DNA of 64,000 bases from Hymenobacter sp. H14-R3 (GTDB taxonomy: Bacteria; Bacteroidota; Bacteroidia; Cytophagales; Hymenobacteraceae): contig NZ_JASITD010000017.1 in NCBI RefSeq assembly GCF_030063445.1, positions 1 through 64,000 on the forward strand. Direction: 5' to 3'. Position numbers and translations under genes: made by a program. A model generated the notes under the pieces. That model saw only the letters and a program-made list of their open reading frames with translations, ran no database searches and had not been told where the DNA came from. Positions 17,163 to 25,790 of this stretch are shown piece after piece. The stretch's first letter is position 1; every line of letters begins with the position of its first letter.

Positions 17163-17296
17163 ACGGCTTTTGCGTGAGTCCTGAAATAAAGAGCGTTAAA
17201 ATAAAGAGCGCCGAAGCGATTAGCTGCCCGGCGCCCGTATAAGCTGGTAACGGTAATGCGCGCCGGGTGGGGGTGGGCTGGTAGGGAAACCCAGGA

Positions 17297-17328
17297 TTCT
17301 TAAGGATATTTTAATTTTTCCTTAAGAA
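17297..17328. promoter_or_regulatory. Operator-like inverted repeat upstream of the dps-like gene
   Basis: TTCTTAAGGA and its exact complement TCCTTAAGAA flank a 12-nt AT-rich spacer about 100 nt before the dps-like ATG. Spacing and symmetry suit a dimeric regulator site, but no TAnnTTTG box is obvious next to it. The binder is unknown. Confidence 0.35.
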
Positions 17329-17424
17329 AACGCTAAGGTGACCATCCGTTAAAGGACTACTTAGCCAGAAGTAAGAACTACTTTCCAATGGGCTCCAACG
17401 CCTAGTTCACGCATTTTTTACGTT

Positions 17425-18066
17425 ATGAAAATTTATCTGTTGACCGCTGCGGTGGCCGTTTTGGCCCTGAGTGCCCCCCGCGAAGCCGCTGCCCAAAACC
17501 GGCGCAATGCCCCCGCCGCCACCGGCACCATGGCCCCCGATAACACCCCCACGCCGCCCGCCGACGCCAACGGCAAGCTCGACTACCGCAACCCGGCCGC
17601 CGACGCCCAAATTCCGGTGGAGGCCGACAAGCGCAAGCCCATCACCGACGACCTGCAAGCCACCGTAGTAGAGCTGCTGGAGCTGTTTCACGAATCCAAG
17701 CAGAGCCACTGGAACCTGCGCGGCCCCATTTACCTGCCGCTGCACGAAAAGCTTCAGGAAAACGCCGACGAGTATCGCAAGTACGCCGACATCCTGGCCG
17801 AGCGCGTGCTGCAAGTGGGTAGCCCCATCGACAGCCGCACGGGCGTAGTAGCCGCCACGGCCAACCTAGGCGATTTCCCCGGTGGCTATCTCACAGATAA
17901 GCAAGTGCTTATCATGATGACCGAGCGCATCACCGTCGTAGCCAAGCGCGTGCGCCAGCGCATCGACCACCAGAGCAAGGTAGATGAGGTAACCTCCAAC
18001 CTGCTGCAAGAGTTGAGCTACGCGCTCGACAAGCAGGTATGGCAGTTCCGCGTGCACATGCAATAA
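17425..18066 (+). CDS. Dps-like ferritin with export signal
   Basis: 213 residues. Dps proteins form 12-mers that oxidise and store iron and protect against peroxide, normally in the cytoplasm. Here a clear signal peptide (MKIYLLTAAVAVLALS, cleavage near AAAQ24) and a Pro/Ala-rich linker (25-65) precede the ferritin-like domain (about 75-213), so the protein is probably periplasmic or outside the cell. Ferroxidase positions: His95 in SHWNLRG, His107, Asp122 and Glu126 are kept, but the residue four after His107, usually Asp, is Gln111. A strong terminator follows. Iron binding could be altered; the fold call is firm. Confidence 0.88.
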   Translation: MKIYLLTAAVAVLALSAPREAAAQNRRNAPAATGTMAPDNTPTPPADANGKLDYRNPAADAQIPVEADKRKPITDDLQATVVELLELFHESKQSHWNLRGPIYLPLHEKLQENADEYRKYADILAERVLQVGSPIDSRTGVVAATANLGDFPGGYLTDKQVLIMMTERITVVAKRVRQRIDHQSKVDEVTSNLLQELSYALDKQVWQFRVHMQ

Positions 18067-18092
18067 GCTGCCTGTAAGCGCAATAGGCCATA

Positions 18093-18131
18093 AAAAAGGC
18101 CCCGTTTCCAGGTTGGAAACGGGGCCTTTTT
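18093..18131. terminator. Bidirectional terminator after the dps-like gene
   Basis: A perfect 18-bp stem (AAAAAGGCCCCGTTTCCA and its complement) with a 3-nt loop ends in TTTTT on both strands, placed between the converging dps-like and S9 peptidase genes. Confidence 0.9.
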
Positions 18132-18142
18132 GTGGTTGATAT

Positions 18143-18220
18143 GTTTTCACCGCAGCAGACGCAGCGGGCTTCGCAGAAGAACGACCTCTGCGTCTCATCT
18201 GCGTCTGCTGCGGTGAAAAC
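18143..18220. repeat. REP-like palindrome with 21-bp perfect arms
   Basis: Arms 18143-18163 (GTTTTCACCGCAGCAGACGC...) and 18200-18220 are perfect complements around a 36-nt centre that contains further CTGCGTCT repeats. It lies right after the terminator, 11 nt from the S9 peptidase stop. Confidence 0.75.
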
Positions 18221-18231
18221 ACGCTGATACC

Positions 18232-20403
18232 CTACCGCCCGCCGGGAGGGCAATTCTCCTTCAAAAACTTGGTGTAGGTAGAACCCAGGTGGCGGCCGGT
18301 GCCCTCGCCCTCCGAAATGCTGTGCGAGCGGTTGGGGTAGCTCATCAGCTGAAACGTTTTATTGTTCTTAATCAGCTCATTAATCATCTGCTCGGCGTTG
18401 TTGTAGTGCACGTTGTCGTCGCCGGTACCGTGGATGAGCAGCAGGTTGCCGCGCAGGTCCTTGGCGTGGGCCAGCGGCGAATTATCCACAAAGTAGTGCT
18501 TGTCCTCGGGCAACAGGCCCATGTAGCGCTCCTGATAGATGTTGTCGTAGTTGAGCTGGTTGTCCACGGCCGCAATGGAGATACCCGTTTTGTAGATTTT
18601 GGGGTACTGCATCAGCAGGCTGAGGGTGGAGGAGCCGCCGCCGCTCCAGCCCCACACCGCCACGCGGCTGGTATCTACGTAGCTGTTTTTCAGCACTTCC
18701 TGCGCGCCCAGCGCCTGGTCGCGGATGTTGAGCGAGCCGATGTTGTGGTAAATGGCCTTGCGAAACTCGCGGCCGCGTGGGGCGGGCGCACCCCGGTTTT
18801 CGAGCGAGGCGTAGATGTAGCCATCGTCGGCCATGTTGCCCTGGTAGAGGCGGTTGAGGCCCGTGCCGAAGCGGTCGGTTACGGTCTGGCTGGCGGGCTC
18901 GCCGTACACGTAAAATACAATTGGGTACTTCTTCTTAGGGTCGAAGTTAGTGGGCTTTACCATCCAGCCGTCCAGGGTCACGCCATCGGCGGTTTTCACT
19001 TGGAAAAACTCCGTTTTGGGCACCTTGAAGCCGGCGGGCGTGGGGGGCGTTTCGCCGCCGCTCAGGCGCTGGTGGGCGGGCAGGCTCACTACGTCGGCCA
19101 CCGGCAGGCTCGCGGCGCTGGAGTAGGTGTGCAGCGCAATTTTGCCGTTGGGCGAGATGTCGTAGCTATTGGAGCCAGCCTGGGCGGCGGGCGTCACGCG
19201 CTCGGCCTTGCCGCCCTTCAGCGCCACCTTGTAGAGGTAGGTTTGGGTGGCGTTGGCCGGCGAGGCCATGAAGTAAATCGTGCCCGTGGGCTCGCTAATG
19301 GTTTCGACGCTGATAACGTCGTAGTTGCCCGGTGTAAGTAGCTTTTCCTTGCCCGTGCGGTCGATGGCGTAGAGGTGGCGCCAGCCGTCCTTTTCGCTGG
19401 CCCACACGAAGCTTTTTTCGTGGTCAATCCAGTTCCAGCCCACGGCCCCGTCCTTGGCATCGACCCAGGCCTTGTCGGTTTCGCTGTAAATCGGCTTGGC
19501 CGCTCCCGTGGTGGTATTTGCCAGAATAATGTTGCTCTCGTTCTGGCGGCGATTGAGCTGCTGCACAATGAGTTCGCTCGGGCCGGCCCACTCCATGCGG
19601 GGCAGGTAATGCTGCACGGCATCGCCGGGGATGTCCATCCACTTGGTAGCGCCGCCGGCCACCGCCACCACGCCAATGCGAGCGCGGCTGGGGTCCTGGC
19701 CCACCACGGGGTACTCCACGGGCACGGTGTAGGGGTAGAGCTGCTCGGTGGTGTTGAGCATCAGGTAGTTGCGCGTTTTGGTCGCGTCGAGCTGCCAGTA
19801 GGCTAGGCTCTGGCCGTTGGGGGCCCAGCGGAAGCCGTCGCGGCAGTCCAGCTCCTCCTCGTACACCCAGTCGAAGGTGCCGTTGATGAGGCGGTCGGTG
19901 CCGTCCTGCGTGAGCTGGGTGATGGCGTGGTCGGCCAGGTTCTCTACGTACAGGTTGTGCTCGCTCACGTAGGCCACCTTGCTGCCATCGGGCGAAAACT
20001 TGGCAAACATCAGCGACGACTCGGGCCGGCCTTTGCCCAACTGGCTCAGCTGCTTGCTGTTGCGGTTATATACCCAGTAGTCGCCGCGGGTGTCGTAGCG
20101 CCACACTTTCTTGGTGTTGGTGTTGAGCAGCACCAGCTTGCCATCGTCGGAGAGCGAAAAGCGCCGCACTTTCAACGGTTCGGTGGCACCCTGGGGCGTG
20201 AGCTGCTGCTTGCTGAGAATGGTAGTTGGCTGGCCCGTTTTGCGGGCATCGAGCTGCACTATTTCGTCCTTTTCTACCCGCAGGTAGCCGTAGCCGTCTT
20301 TGGTCCACTGGGTGCCAGGGCCAACCTGCGCCCACGCGGCGCTGGTGCCGGCCAGTAAGAAGGCCGCTACCACGCCCGCCTGGCGCACTGTGTGCTGTAT
20401 CAT
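18232..20403 (-). CDS. S9B-family dipeptidyl peptidase IV-like protease
   Basis: 723 residues with a signal peptide (cleavage near AAWAQ). The DPPIV N-terminal beta-propeller (about 40-480) includes FDWVYEEELDCRDGFRWAPNG with the paired Glu that bind the substrate amino terminus. The C-terminal alpha/beta hydrolase has Ser587 in GWSGGGSST, Asp in GTGDDNVHYNN and His in RSHSISEGEG. It is predicted to be periplasmic or outer-envelope and to cut X-Pro dipeptides from peptides, feeding amino acid uptake. It stands alone; the divergent neighbour at 20647 has no obvious link. Confidence 0.93.
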   Translation of the reverse strand: MIQHTVRQAGVVAAFLLAGTSAAWAQVGPGTQWTKDGYGYLRVEKDEIVQLDARKTGQPTTILSKQQLTPQGATEPLKVRRFSLSDDGKLVLLNTNTKKVWRYDTRGDYWVYNRNSKQLSQLGKGRPESSLMFAKFSPDGSKVAYVSEHNLYVENLADHAITQLTQDGTDRLINGTFDWVYEEELDCRDGFRWAPNGQSLAYWQLDATKTRNYLMLNTTEQLYPYTVPVEYPVVGQDPSRARIGVVAVAGGATKWMDIPGDAVQHYLPRMEWAGPSELIVQQLNRRQNESNIILANTTTGAAKPIYSETDKAWVDAKDGAVGWNWIDHEKSFVWASEKDGWRHLYAIDRTGKEKLLTPGNYDVISVETISEPTGTIYFMASPANATQTYLYKVALKGGKAERVTPAAQAGSNSYDISPNGKIALHTYSSAASLPVADVVSLPAHQRLSGGETPPTPAGFKVPKTEFFQVKTADGVTLDGWMVKPTNFDPKKKYPIVFYVYGEPASQTVTDRFGTGLNRLYQGNMADDGYIYASLENRGAPAPRGREFRKAIYHNIGSLNIRDQALGAQEVLKNSYVDTSRVAVWGWSGGGSSTLSLLMQYPKIYKTGISIAAVDNQLNYDNIYQERYMGLLPEDKHYFVDNSPLAHAKDLRGNLLLIHGTGDDNVHYNNAEQMINELIKNNKTFQLMSYPNRSHSISEGEGTGRHLGSTYTKFLKENCPPGGR

Positions 20404-20646
20404 GTTTGGGAAATAAGAAGGTTTGTAGGGCTGAAATTAAGGCCGGCGCGGCCGTTGCGGCCGGTTTGGTTGCGCACTTGCCCGCCTTGCTGCGCAAGGA
20501 CACCGGTTGCCACCCATAGGTGGCTTGGCCGCTGATTAATAGGCGGGCCCACCTACCGGCCCGTAACCGCTCCCGCACTAGCTTGCGTACTTCAGGGAGT
20601 GGCGTAGTGCGCACGGCGTGCGCCGCCCATCACTTATTTGGTACCT

Positions 20647-21450
20647 ATGGCTACATCTGCTGCTTCCTCTGCGCCGGCTTCACCCACTCCTTCGCCGGCT
20701 CCCCGCAAAAAGACTGCCCGCCCTAAAAAGGCCCCCGCCACGCCCCCAGCGCCCGCCGCTACTGCCGAGGCCCTGCCGCCCGACCGCCTCCACCTCATTG
20801 CCGAGGGCCTGCGCGAAAAGTCCAGCGCCAAGCAGGCCATTTTCCGGGCTACGCAGGCCACGTTTACGCTGCTGCGCCAGGTGTCGCAGCAGCTGTGCCT
20901 GGAACTTACCCAAAAAGTAACCACCGATGCCGACGCCAGCGTGCGCATCGAGTGCCTGCCCGTCAACGAGATGGAATTTCACATTCGCTTCTCCGGCGAT
21001 TTGCTGGTGTTCGTGATGCACTCCAACATCGTCACGTTTCCCGATGATTTTGGCCCGCTTACCACGCCTTACGTGGCAGCCGACTTTCGGCGACGCTTCT
21101 TCGGCCACATCATGGCCTACAACTTCATGGCTGATAGCATCCGCTACCAGCGCCTCAACGACCCCGGCTACCTGCTGGGCCGCCTGCTCATCAACATCGA
21201 CAGCCACTACTTCCTCGAAGGCGTGCAGCAGCTAAAACTACCCGACAACGATATGAGCCACAATGCCATAACTGACGAGTCGCTGCGCCTCTTCGTAGAA
21301 AGCGCCATGATTGCGGCCGTCAACAACGACCTCATCGCCCCGCCGCTGCCCGAGATTCAGAAAATCAGCGTCAAGCAAAAGCTGGAGAATCAGCAGGTGA
21401 GCTGGGGTAGGAAGGTGGGTTTCAGCTTTTCCAGCCAGCAGCAGTTTTAA
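20647..21450 (+). CDS. Conserved-looking hypothetical protein
   Basis: About 267 residues. The first 45 are Ala/Pro/Lys-rich and disordered. The remainder is a compact alpha/beta region without signal peptide or membrane segments. I recognise no family. Distinctive stretches are VNEMEFHIRFSGDLLVFVMH and YNFMADSIRYQRLNDPGYLL, which look structured and under constraint. The ATG at 20647 is preferred over an in-frame codon at 20638. Confidence 0.7.
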   Translation: MATSAASSAPASPTPSPAPRKKTARPKKAPATPPAPAATAEALPPDRLHLIAEGLREKSSAKQAIFRATQATFTLLRQVSQQLCLELTQKVTTDADASVRIECLPVNEMEFHIRFSGDLLVFVMHSNIVTFPDDFGPLTTPYVAADFRRRFFGHIMAYNFMADSIRYQRLNDPGYLLGRLLINIDSHYFLEGVQQLKLPDNDMSHNAITDESLRLFVESAMIAAVNNDLIAPPLPEIQKISVKQKLENQQVSWGRKVGFSFSSQQQF

Positions 21451-21616
21451 CCGTTTGTCACCGCGAGCATGTTGCGCATCAAGCAAGGGCGTAGTGGCGC
21501 GCGGCAATCTTTCCTTGGTCGTCCTCGGCATTTGGTTCGTAACCCCGCCGGGAAGGAAAGATTGCCTCGCTCCATTTCTGCTTGATGCGCAGAATGTTGC
21601 GCTCGCAAGGACGAAC
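21451..21616. repeat. Long imperfect palindrome between hypothetical gene and trpS
   Basis: The whole gap folds on itself: TTGCGCATCAAGCA pairs with TGCTTGATGCGCA, and GGCAATCTTTCC pairs with GGAAAGATTGCC, with bulges. The right edge holds GCTCGCAAGGACGAACG, the word shared with 17141-17166. It is a REP/MITE-like element acting where genes converge. Confidence 0.65.
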
Positions 21617-21622
21617 GATTAA

Positions 21623-22597
21623 TTACTGGCCATAGCCCACTTTTTGCCGCACCTTGGCCAGCACGCCCGCGCCGTATTCCTGCGCCCGCTTGGCCCCGAT
21701 GGCCAGCTGCGCGTCAATCTCCGGCAGGTTGTTCAGGTAGAAAGTGAATTTCTCGCGTTCCGTGGCGAAGCGCCTCAGTATCAGCTCGTACAGCTCCTGC
21801 TTGGCGTGGCCGTAGCCGTAGCCACCGGCCTCGTAGCGCTGGCGCAGGTTGGCGGTTTCGGCGGGCGTGGCCAGCAGCGAGTACAGTTTAAAGGTAACGT
21901 CGGTGGCGGGGTCCTTGGGCTCTTCCAGCAGCGTGCTGCTCGAAATAATGGTCTTGATGGTCTTCAGCAGCTCCTTCTCGGGCGCAAACACGTCGATGAT
22001 GTTGCCGTAGCTTTTGCTCATCTTCTGGCCGTCGGTGCCAGGAATGGTCATCAGCTCGGCATCGACGCGGGCCTGGGGCGGCACCAGCGTATCGCCATAG
22101 CGGCTGTTGAAGGTGTGGGCAATGTCGCGGGCTATTTCGAGGTGCTGCACCTGGTCTTTGCCCACCGGCACAATGTCGGCGTCGTAGAGCAGGATGTCGG
22201 CCGCCATCAGCACCGGGTAGGTGAAGAGACCGGCATTTACATCCGACAGCCTATCGCTCTTGTCTTTGAAGCTGTGTGCATTAGCCAGCATTGGGTAGGG
22301 CGTGAAGCACGACAAGTACCAGGTCAGCTCGGTCACCTGCGGCACATCGGACTGCCGGTAAAACAGATTTTTCTCGGTATCAAAGCCGCAGGCCAGCCAC
22401 GCCGCCGCCACGGCGTAGGTATTGGCGCGCAACAGCTCCGGGTCGCGCACGGTGGTGAGCGAGTGCAGGTCGGCAATAAAATACAGCGAGTCGTTGGCCG
22501 GGTTTTTCGACAGCTCGATGGCCGGGAGGATGGCCCCGAGCAGGTTGCCCAGGTGCGGGCGGCCAGTGCTCTGGATGCCGGTGAGGATGCGGGACAT
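21623..22597 (-). CDS. trpS: Tryptophan--tRNA ligase
   Basis: 324 residues, the usual bacterial length. It charges tRNA-Trp. The HIGH-type motif is in QSTGRPHLGNLLG, the KMSKS motif is exact in GQKMSKSYGN, and GKDQVQHLEIARDIA is typical. It begins 10 bp after the stop of the upstream hypothetical gene and so belongs to a minus-strand run with that gene and yhhQ. No leader peptide or T-box was seen. Confidence 0.97.
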   Translation of the reverse strand: MSRILTGIQSTGRPHLGNLLGAILPAIELSKNPANDSLYFIADLHSLTTVRDPELLRANTYAVAAAWLACGFDTEKNLFYRQSDVPQVTELTWYLSCFTPYPMLANAHSFKDKSDRLSDVNAGLFTYPVLMAADILLYDADIVPVGKDQVQHLEIARDIAHTFNSRYGDTLVPPQARVDAELMTIPGTDGQKMSKSYGNIIDVFAPEKELLKTIKTIISSSTLLEEPKDPATDVTFKLYSLLATPAETANLRQRYEAGGYGYGHAKQELYELILRRFATEREKFTFYLNNLPEIDAQLAIGAKRAQEYGAGVLAKVRQKVGYGQ

Positions 22598-22607
22598 TAG
22601 GACGTTG

Positions 22608-23321
22608 TTAGTGGCGGGTAGAATCGGAAGCCGCTTTTTTAGCCTGTTTGGCCAAGGCTTGCTGCTTCATGAACTCATAGTGAGAGAGGGGTAGCTGGTA
22701 GGGCTTGCCGGCGTTCAGCGCCCGAATGACAGCCGGCAGGTTGTCCATTGTGATACGCTTTTCGTCCAGTAGCTTTAGCAAGTCGGGATGGCCAGCCAGA
22801 AACGGCCGCACTGCATCGCGGAAGCGGTTGCCTCCAGCAAAGGAATAGAAGGCAGGCTGCACGGAGACGTACGTACTGTCGGTAGGGCGGCGCAGCAGGT
22901 AGGCGCTCATCGCAGAAACACCGCCCCCCGTCATGGCTCCACCGGCGCCCATCATCATGGGGCTGCCAACGGTGTAGTCGTACCTCATCAGCATCACCTG
23001 CCCACTATCCAGCTGCTCCACAAAGGCCTCGTCTACGTCCGTGCCGAAGCCTCCCTGAACGCGAAAATCACGCGCCGTCGTATACTGCCGCTGCCCAATT
23101 ATAAAGGAATAGAGCTGCGCTGGCTTCAGCTTGACGGTGGTGCCATCTGGGGTTTTAATTACCAGCTTCGAGCCGCTTTGCAGCTTTATCTGGCCGGGGT
23201 ATCGCACCGCGCGGTTATCAGCCAACACGTAAGAGCCTTCCGCAAACTTTTTGAAGCCCGTGCCTTGGGCCTGGCTGCTCTGGGCCAACATTAAACCCGC
23301 AAATAGCAAAAGAAGGCGCAT
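22608..23321 (-). CDS. Exported hypothetical protein
   Basis: 237 residues with a signal peptide (MRLLLLFAGLMLAQSSQAQ). The mature part begins with short beta-strand-like segments (SYVLADNRAVRYPGQIKLQ, LVIKTPDGTTVKLKPAQLYS) like small Bacteroidota envelope proteins, then a Gly/Met-rich loop, and ends in a Lys-rich tail. No catalytic motif was recognised. It sits between yhhQ (26 bp upstream) and trpS (10 bp downstream) and is probably co-transcribed with them. Confidence 0.7.
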   Translation of the reverse strand: MRLLLLFAGLMLAQSSQAQGTGFKKFAEGSYVLADNRAVRYPGQIKLQSGSKLVIKTPDGTTVKLKPAQLYSFIIGQRQYTTARDFRVQGGFGTDVDEAFVEQLDSGQVMLMRYDYTVGSPMMMGAGGAMTGGGVSAMSAYLLRRPTDSTYVSVQPAFYSFAGGNRFRDAVRPFLAGHPDLLKLLDEKRITMDNLPAVIRALNAGKPYQLPLSHYEFMKQQALAKQAKKAASDSTRH

Positions 23322-23347
23322 GGTGGTGGAGCTAGTAATTCAAAAAA

Positions 23348-24100
23348 TCATACACTAACGTCTTCCGCCGCCGCCTCCTGCAATTCCGCCGTTTCGGCTG
23401 GTCCTAAGTAACGGTCAATAGCATAATGCGCCAGATACAGCACTGGCGTTAGCACGATGGCCGCCGCGAATTTATACCAGTAATTGAATTTGGCGACGCT
23501 GATAACCTGCTCCATCGACCAGTTGCCGAACACGTGAAACGCCACGTAGAGCACCACAAAGCTGTCCACTAGCTGCGAGATGAGCGTGGAGCCCGTGGCC
23601 CGCAGCCAGATATACTTGCTGCCCGTGACGCGCCGAAACGCCTGAAACACACTGGCATCCAACACCTGCCCAATAATGAACGCCACCAGCGAGCCGATGA
23701 TAATGCCCAGCCCCTGCCGAAAAATGCTCTGGTAGGCAAACTCAATATTGAAGGGCCGGCCCTGCGCATCGGTCTTGTTCAAATCGAGCCAGAAATCGGC
23801 CGGAATCAGTTTCGTAGTGCCCAGAATAACCAGGAAGGCGTACAAAATCAGCCCCACTGTGAGGAACGTGATGCGCAGTACGCCCTTGCGCCCGAAATAC
23901 TCGTTGATGACATCGGTGGTGATGAACACGACCGGCCACACCAGCACGCCCGCCGTGAGGTTGCCAGTGAGGCCAAAGGACTTTTCGACCGAAAATATCT
24001 TGACGCCGATAATCTCGGCCAGCAGCGCATTTACCAAAAAAATGCCGCTGAGCACCAGGTAAAGCTGCTGTTTTTTGTGGGCGTGGGTGTTAGTAGGCAT
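23348..24100 (-). CDS. yhhQ: Queuosine precursor transporter (YhhQ/VUT family)
   Basis: 250 residues with about six membrane helices. The family (COG1738) imports queuosine precursors such as preQ0/preQ1 through the inner membrane. Typical segments are NALLAEIIGVKIF, VVFITTDVINEYFGRKGVLR and GSTLISQLVDSFVVLYVAF. It fits functionally with the GluQRS-like gene at 13.9 kb, since both concern queuosine in tRNA, though they are not linked. Its start touches a 37-bp-arm palindrome that separates it from rnz. Confidence 0.9.
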   Translation of the reverse strand: MPTNTHAHKKQQLYLVLSGIFLVNALLAEIIGVKIFSVEKSFGLTGNLTAGVLVWPVVFITTDVINEYFGRKGVLRITFLTVGLILYAFLVILGTTKLIPADFWLDLNKTDAQGRPFNIEFAYQSIFRQGLGIIIGSLVAFIIGQVLDASVFQAFRRVTGSKYIWLRATGSTLISQLVDSFVVLYVAFHVFGNWSMEQVISVAKFNYWYKFAAAIVLTPVLYLAHYAIDRYLGPAETAELQEAAAEDVSV

Positions 24101-24196
24101 AAAGTAACGTCATGCAGACCGCAGGGTAGCATCTCGCGTGGGAGCATCTGACGAAGCGAGCGAGATGCTTCCCTGCGGTCTGCATGACGTTACTTT
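24101..24196. repeat. REP-like palindrome with 37-bp arms between rnz and yhhQ
   Basis: Arms 24101-24137 and 24160-24196 match with one mismatch. Each contains AACGTCATGCAGACCGC and GCATCTCGC. The words GTCATGC and GATGCTTC recur in the palindromes at 45738, 46223 and 59657. It starts one base from the yhhQ start codon, so the yhhQ promoter must lie inside or beyond it. Confidence 0.8.
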
Positions 24197-24214
24197 AGCA
24201 AACGTGCGAGTTGC

Positions 24215-25132
24215 TTACATGCTCACCAGCAAGCCTTCAGTAGCCAGCTCGGTCCACTCAAAAACGGCCTTGGCTTCTTGCAAATGCGGGTCGAGCTGCT
24301 TGTAGCGCGACGAAAAGTGGCCGATGAGCAGGCGGTGCACGTCGGCGGCGCGGGCCAGCTCGGCGGCCTGCCGGGCGGTGCTGTGGTGGGTGGTAGCGGC
24401 CCGCTCGCGCAGGTCGTGCAAAAAGGTAGCCTCGTGGTAGAGTAGGTCAACACCCTGCACCAGCTCGGCCAGCGCGGGTGTGTACATAGTATCGGAGCAG
24501 AAGGCGTAGCGGCGCGGCCGGGCGGCGGGCATCGACACGTCGGCGTGGGCCAGGGCGGGGCGGCCGGTGGCCTCGTCGGCGGGCAGGTCGTGGCCTTGGG
24601 CCAGCTGGCCTAGCTCGGTGGGGGTGAGGCTGGCGGGCAGCAGCTCCTTCACCAGCTTGGCGCGGCGCGGCTGCTCTTCAAACAGGTAGCCGCTGCATGG
24701 AATGCGGTGGCGCATGGGCAGCGACCACACCCGCACCAAGGCATCTTCATAGACCACGCCATGGGCCTCGGTATCGACGGGCACGAAGGTGATGTCGTAG
24801 AAGGGCTGCATGCGCGAATGCAGGGCCTGGGTGGTAATTACCAGCTCCAGGCCGGGTGGGCCTACTACCGTGAGGGGCTCCTGGCGGCCTTGCAGGCTGA
24901 GCGTACTCAGCAGGCCAAACAGGCCCAGGTAGTGGTCGCCGTGCAGGTGCGAAATGAAAATAACCCGCAGCGAGCTAAGGCGGCGGCGGTGCTCTAGCAG
25001 GCGCAGCTGCGTGCCCTCGCCGCAGTCGATGAGGTAGCGGCCCTCGCCCACGGCCAGCAGCTGCGCCGTGGGGTGGCGGCCCACCATCGGCGTGGCCGAG
25101 CCACTACCTAGTATCTGAAGCTCGAAAGTCAC
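24215..25132 (-). CDS. rnz: Ribonuclease Z
   Basis: 305 residues of the metallo-beta-lactamase fold. It trims the 3' trailer from tRNA precursors. The zinc motif FISHLHGDHYLGLFGLL gives HxHxDH; further ligands are the Asp in CSDTMYT and the His in LLIGHFSSRY. The flexible-arm region of tRNase Z is present in the middle. Translation starts at GTG 25132 (VTFELQILGSGSA). A STAS-domain gene lies upstream on the same strand, separated by AGCT-rich repeats. Confidence 0.95.
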   Translation of the reverse strand: MTFELQILGSGSATPMVGRHPTAQLLAVGEGRYLIDCGEGTQLRLLEHRRRLSSLRVIFISHLHGDHYLGLFGLLSTLSLQGRQEPLTVVGPPGLELVITTQALHSRMQPFYDITFVPVDTEAHGVVYEDALVRVWSLPMRHRIPCSGYLFEEQPRRAKLVKELLPASLTPTELGQLAQGHDLPADEATGRPALAHADVSMPAARPRRYAFCSDTMYTPALAELVQGVDLLYHEATFLHDLRERAATTHHSTARQAAELARAADVHRLLIGHFSSRYKQLDPHLQEAKAVFEWTELATEGLLVSM

Positions 25133-25139
25133 TGACGTT

Positions 25140-25290
25140 TAGCTATTAGCTCTTGGCTGCCAGCTGTTAGCTTTTTCAGAAGATGAACCAACGAGTAGCT
25201 TCTGAAAAAGCATAACCGCTAGCTATCAGGTGCTGGCTTTCGTTGCAACGAGAAGCTAACAGCTAATAGCTAACGGCTAACAGCTTATTA
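25140..25290. repeat. AGCT-rich inverted repeats between STAS gene and rnz
   Basis: Copies of TTAGCTATTAGCT, CAGCTGTTAGCT and their complements line both edges. An exact inverted pair AGCTTCTGAAAAAG/CTTTTTCAGAAG sits inside. The style matches the nuoM-nuoN gap at 5353-5524, so this is a dispersed repeat. Confidence 0.6.
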
Positions 25291-25298
25291 AAAAAAAA

Positions 25299-25673
25299 CT
25301 ATTCTTTATCCGTCAGGTCGCGCTCAATAGCGTGCAAAAAGATGCGGTCGATGCCTTCCTCCACGGTGGGTAGGATGTGCAGTACCGATTCCAGCTTGCT
25401 GATAGTGATGAGCTTCAGCACGTGGTCTTGCAGGCCGGTGAGCACTAGCAGGCCACCCGTCGAATTGCAGAGGCGGTTGGCAATCAGGATGCTGCTGAGC
25501 CCCGACGAGTCGGTGTATTTTACGTTTTGAAGGTCGAGTATCAGGTTGTTACTACCTTCCGCGTTGAGCTTAACAAACTCCGATTTCAGGTCAGGCGCGA
25601 CGGTCGTATCAAGCTTTTTTTCATCAATGGTGATGACGGTATAGCTCTCTTTTTTATCGATGGAGTACTTCAT
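25299..25673 (-). CDS. STAS-domain protein, anti-sigma factor antagonist-like
   Basis: About 124 residues forming a single STAS domain (MKYSIDKKESYTVITIDEKK onward). The phosphorylatable Ser sits in KYTDSSGLSSILIANR, the SpoIIAA/BldG signature. Such proteins switch partners by phosphorylation, often releasing a sigma factor, but no partner kinase or sigma gene is nearby. The start at ATG 25673 is chosen because upstream codons are out of character for the family. It precedes rnz on the same strand. Confidence 0.88.
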   Translation of the reverse strand: MKYSIDKKESYTVITIDEKKLDTTVAPDLKSEFVKLNAEGSNNLILDLQNVKYTDSSGLSSILIANRLCNSTGGLLVLTGLQDHVLKLITISKLESVLHILPTVEEGIDRIFLHAIERDLTDKE

Positions 25674-25790
25674 AAAAACCGCGGCGGGAGAATGAGAATT
25701 TGGTGCTGAGAAGCGAAGGTAAGGATAAAAAGGAAAACGCAGAATCAGGCAGAAGTGCACGTATAGCGCTAACTACTTGGCAGGGTGGGG

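Noticed and set aside
18289..19341. 350-codon plus-strand frame within the S9 peptidase
   Set aside because: Antisense shadow of the DPP-IV-like gene with catalytic motifs intact.
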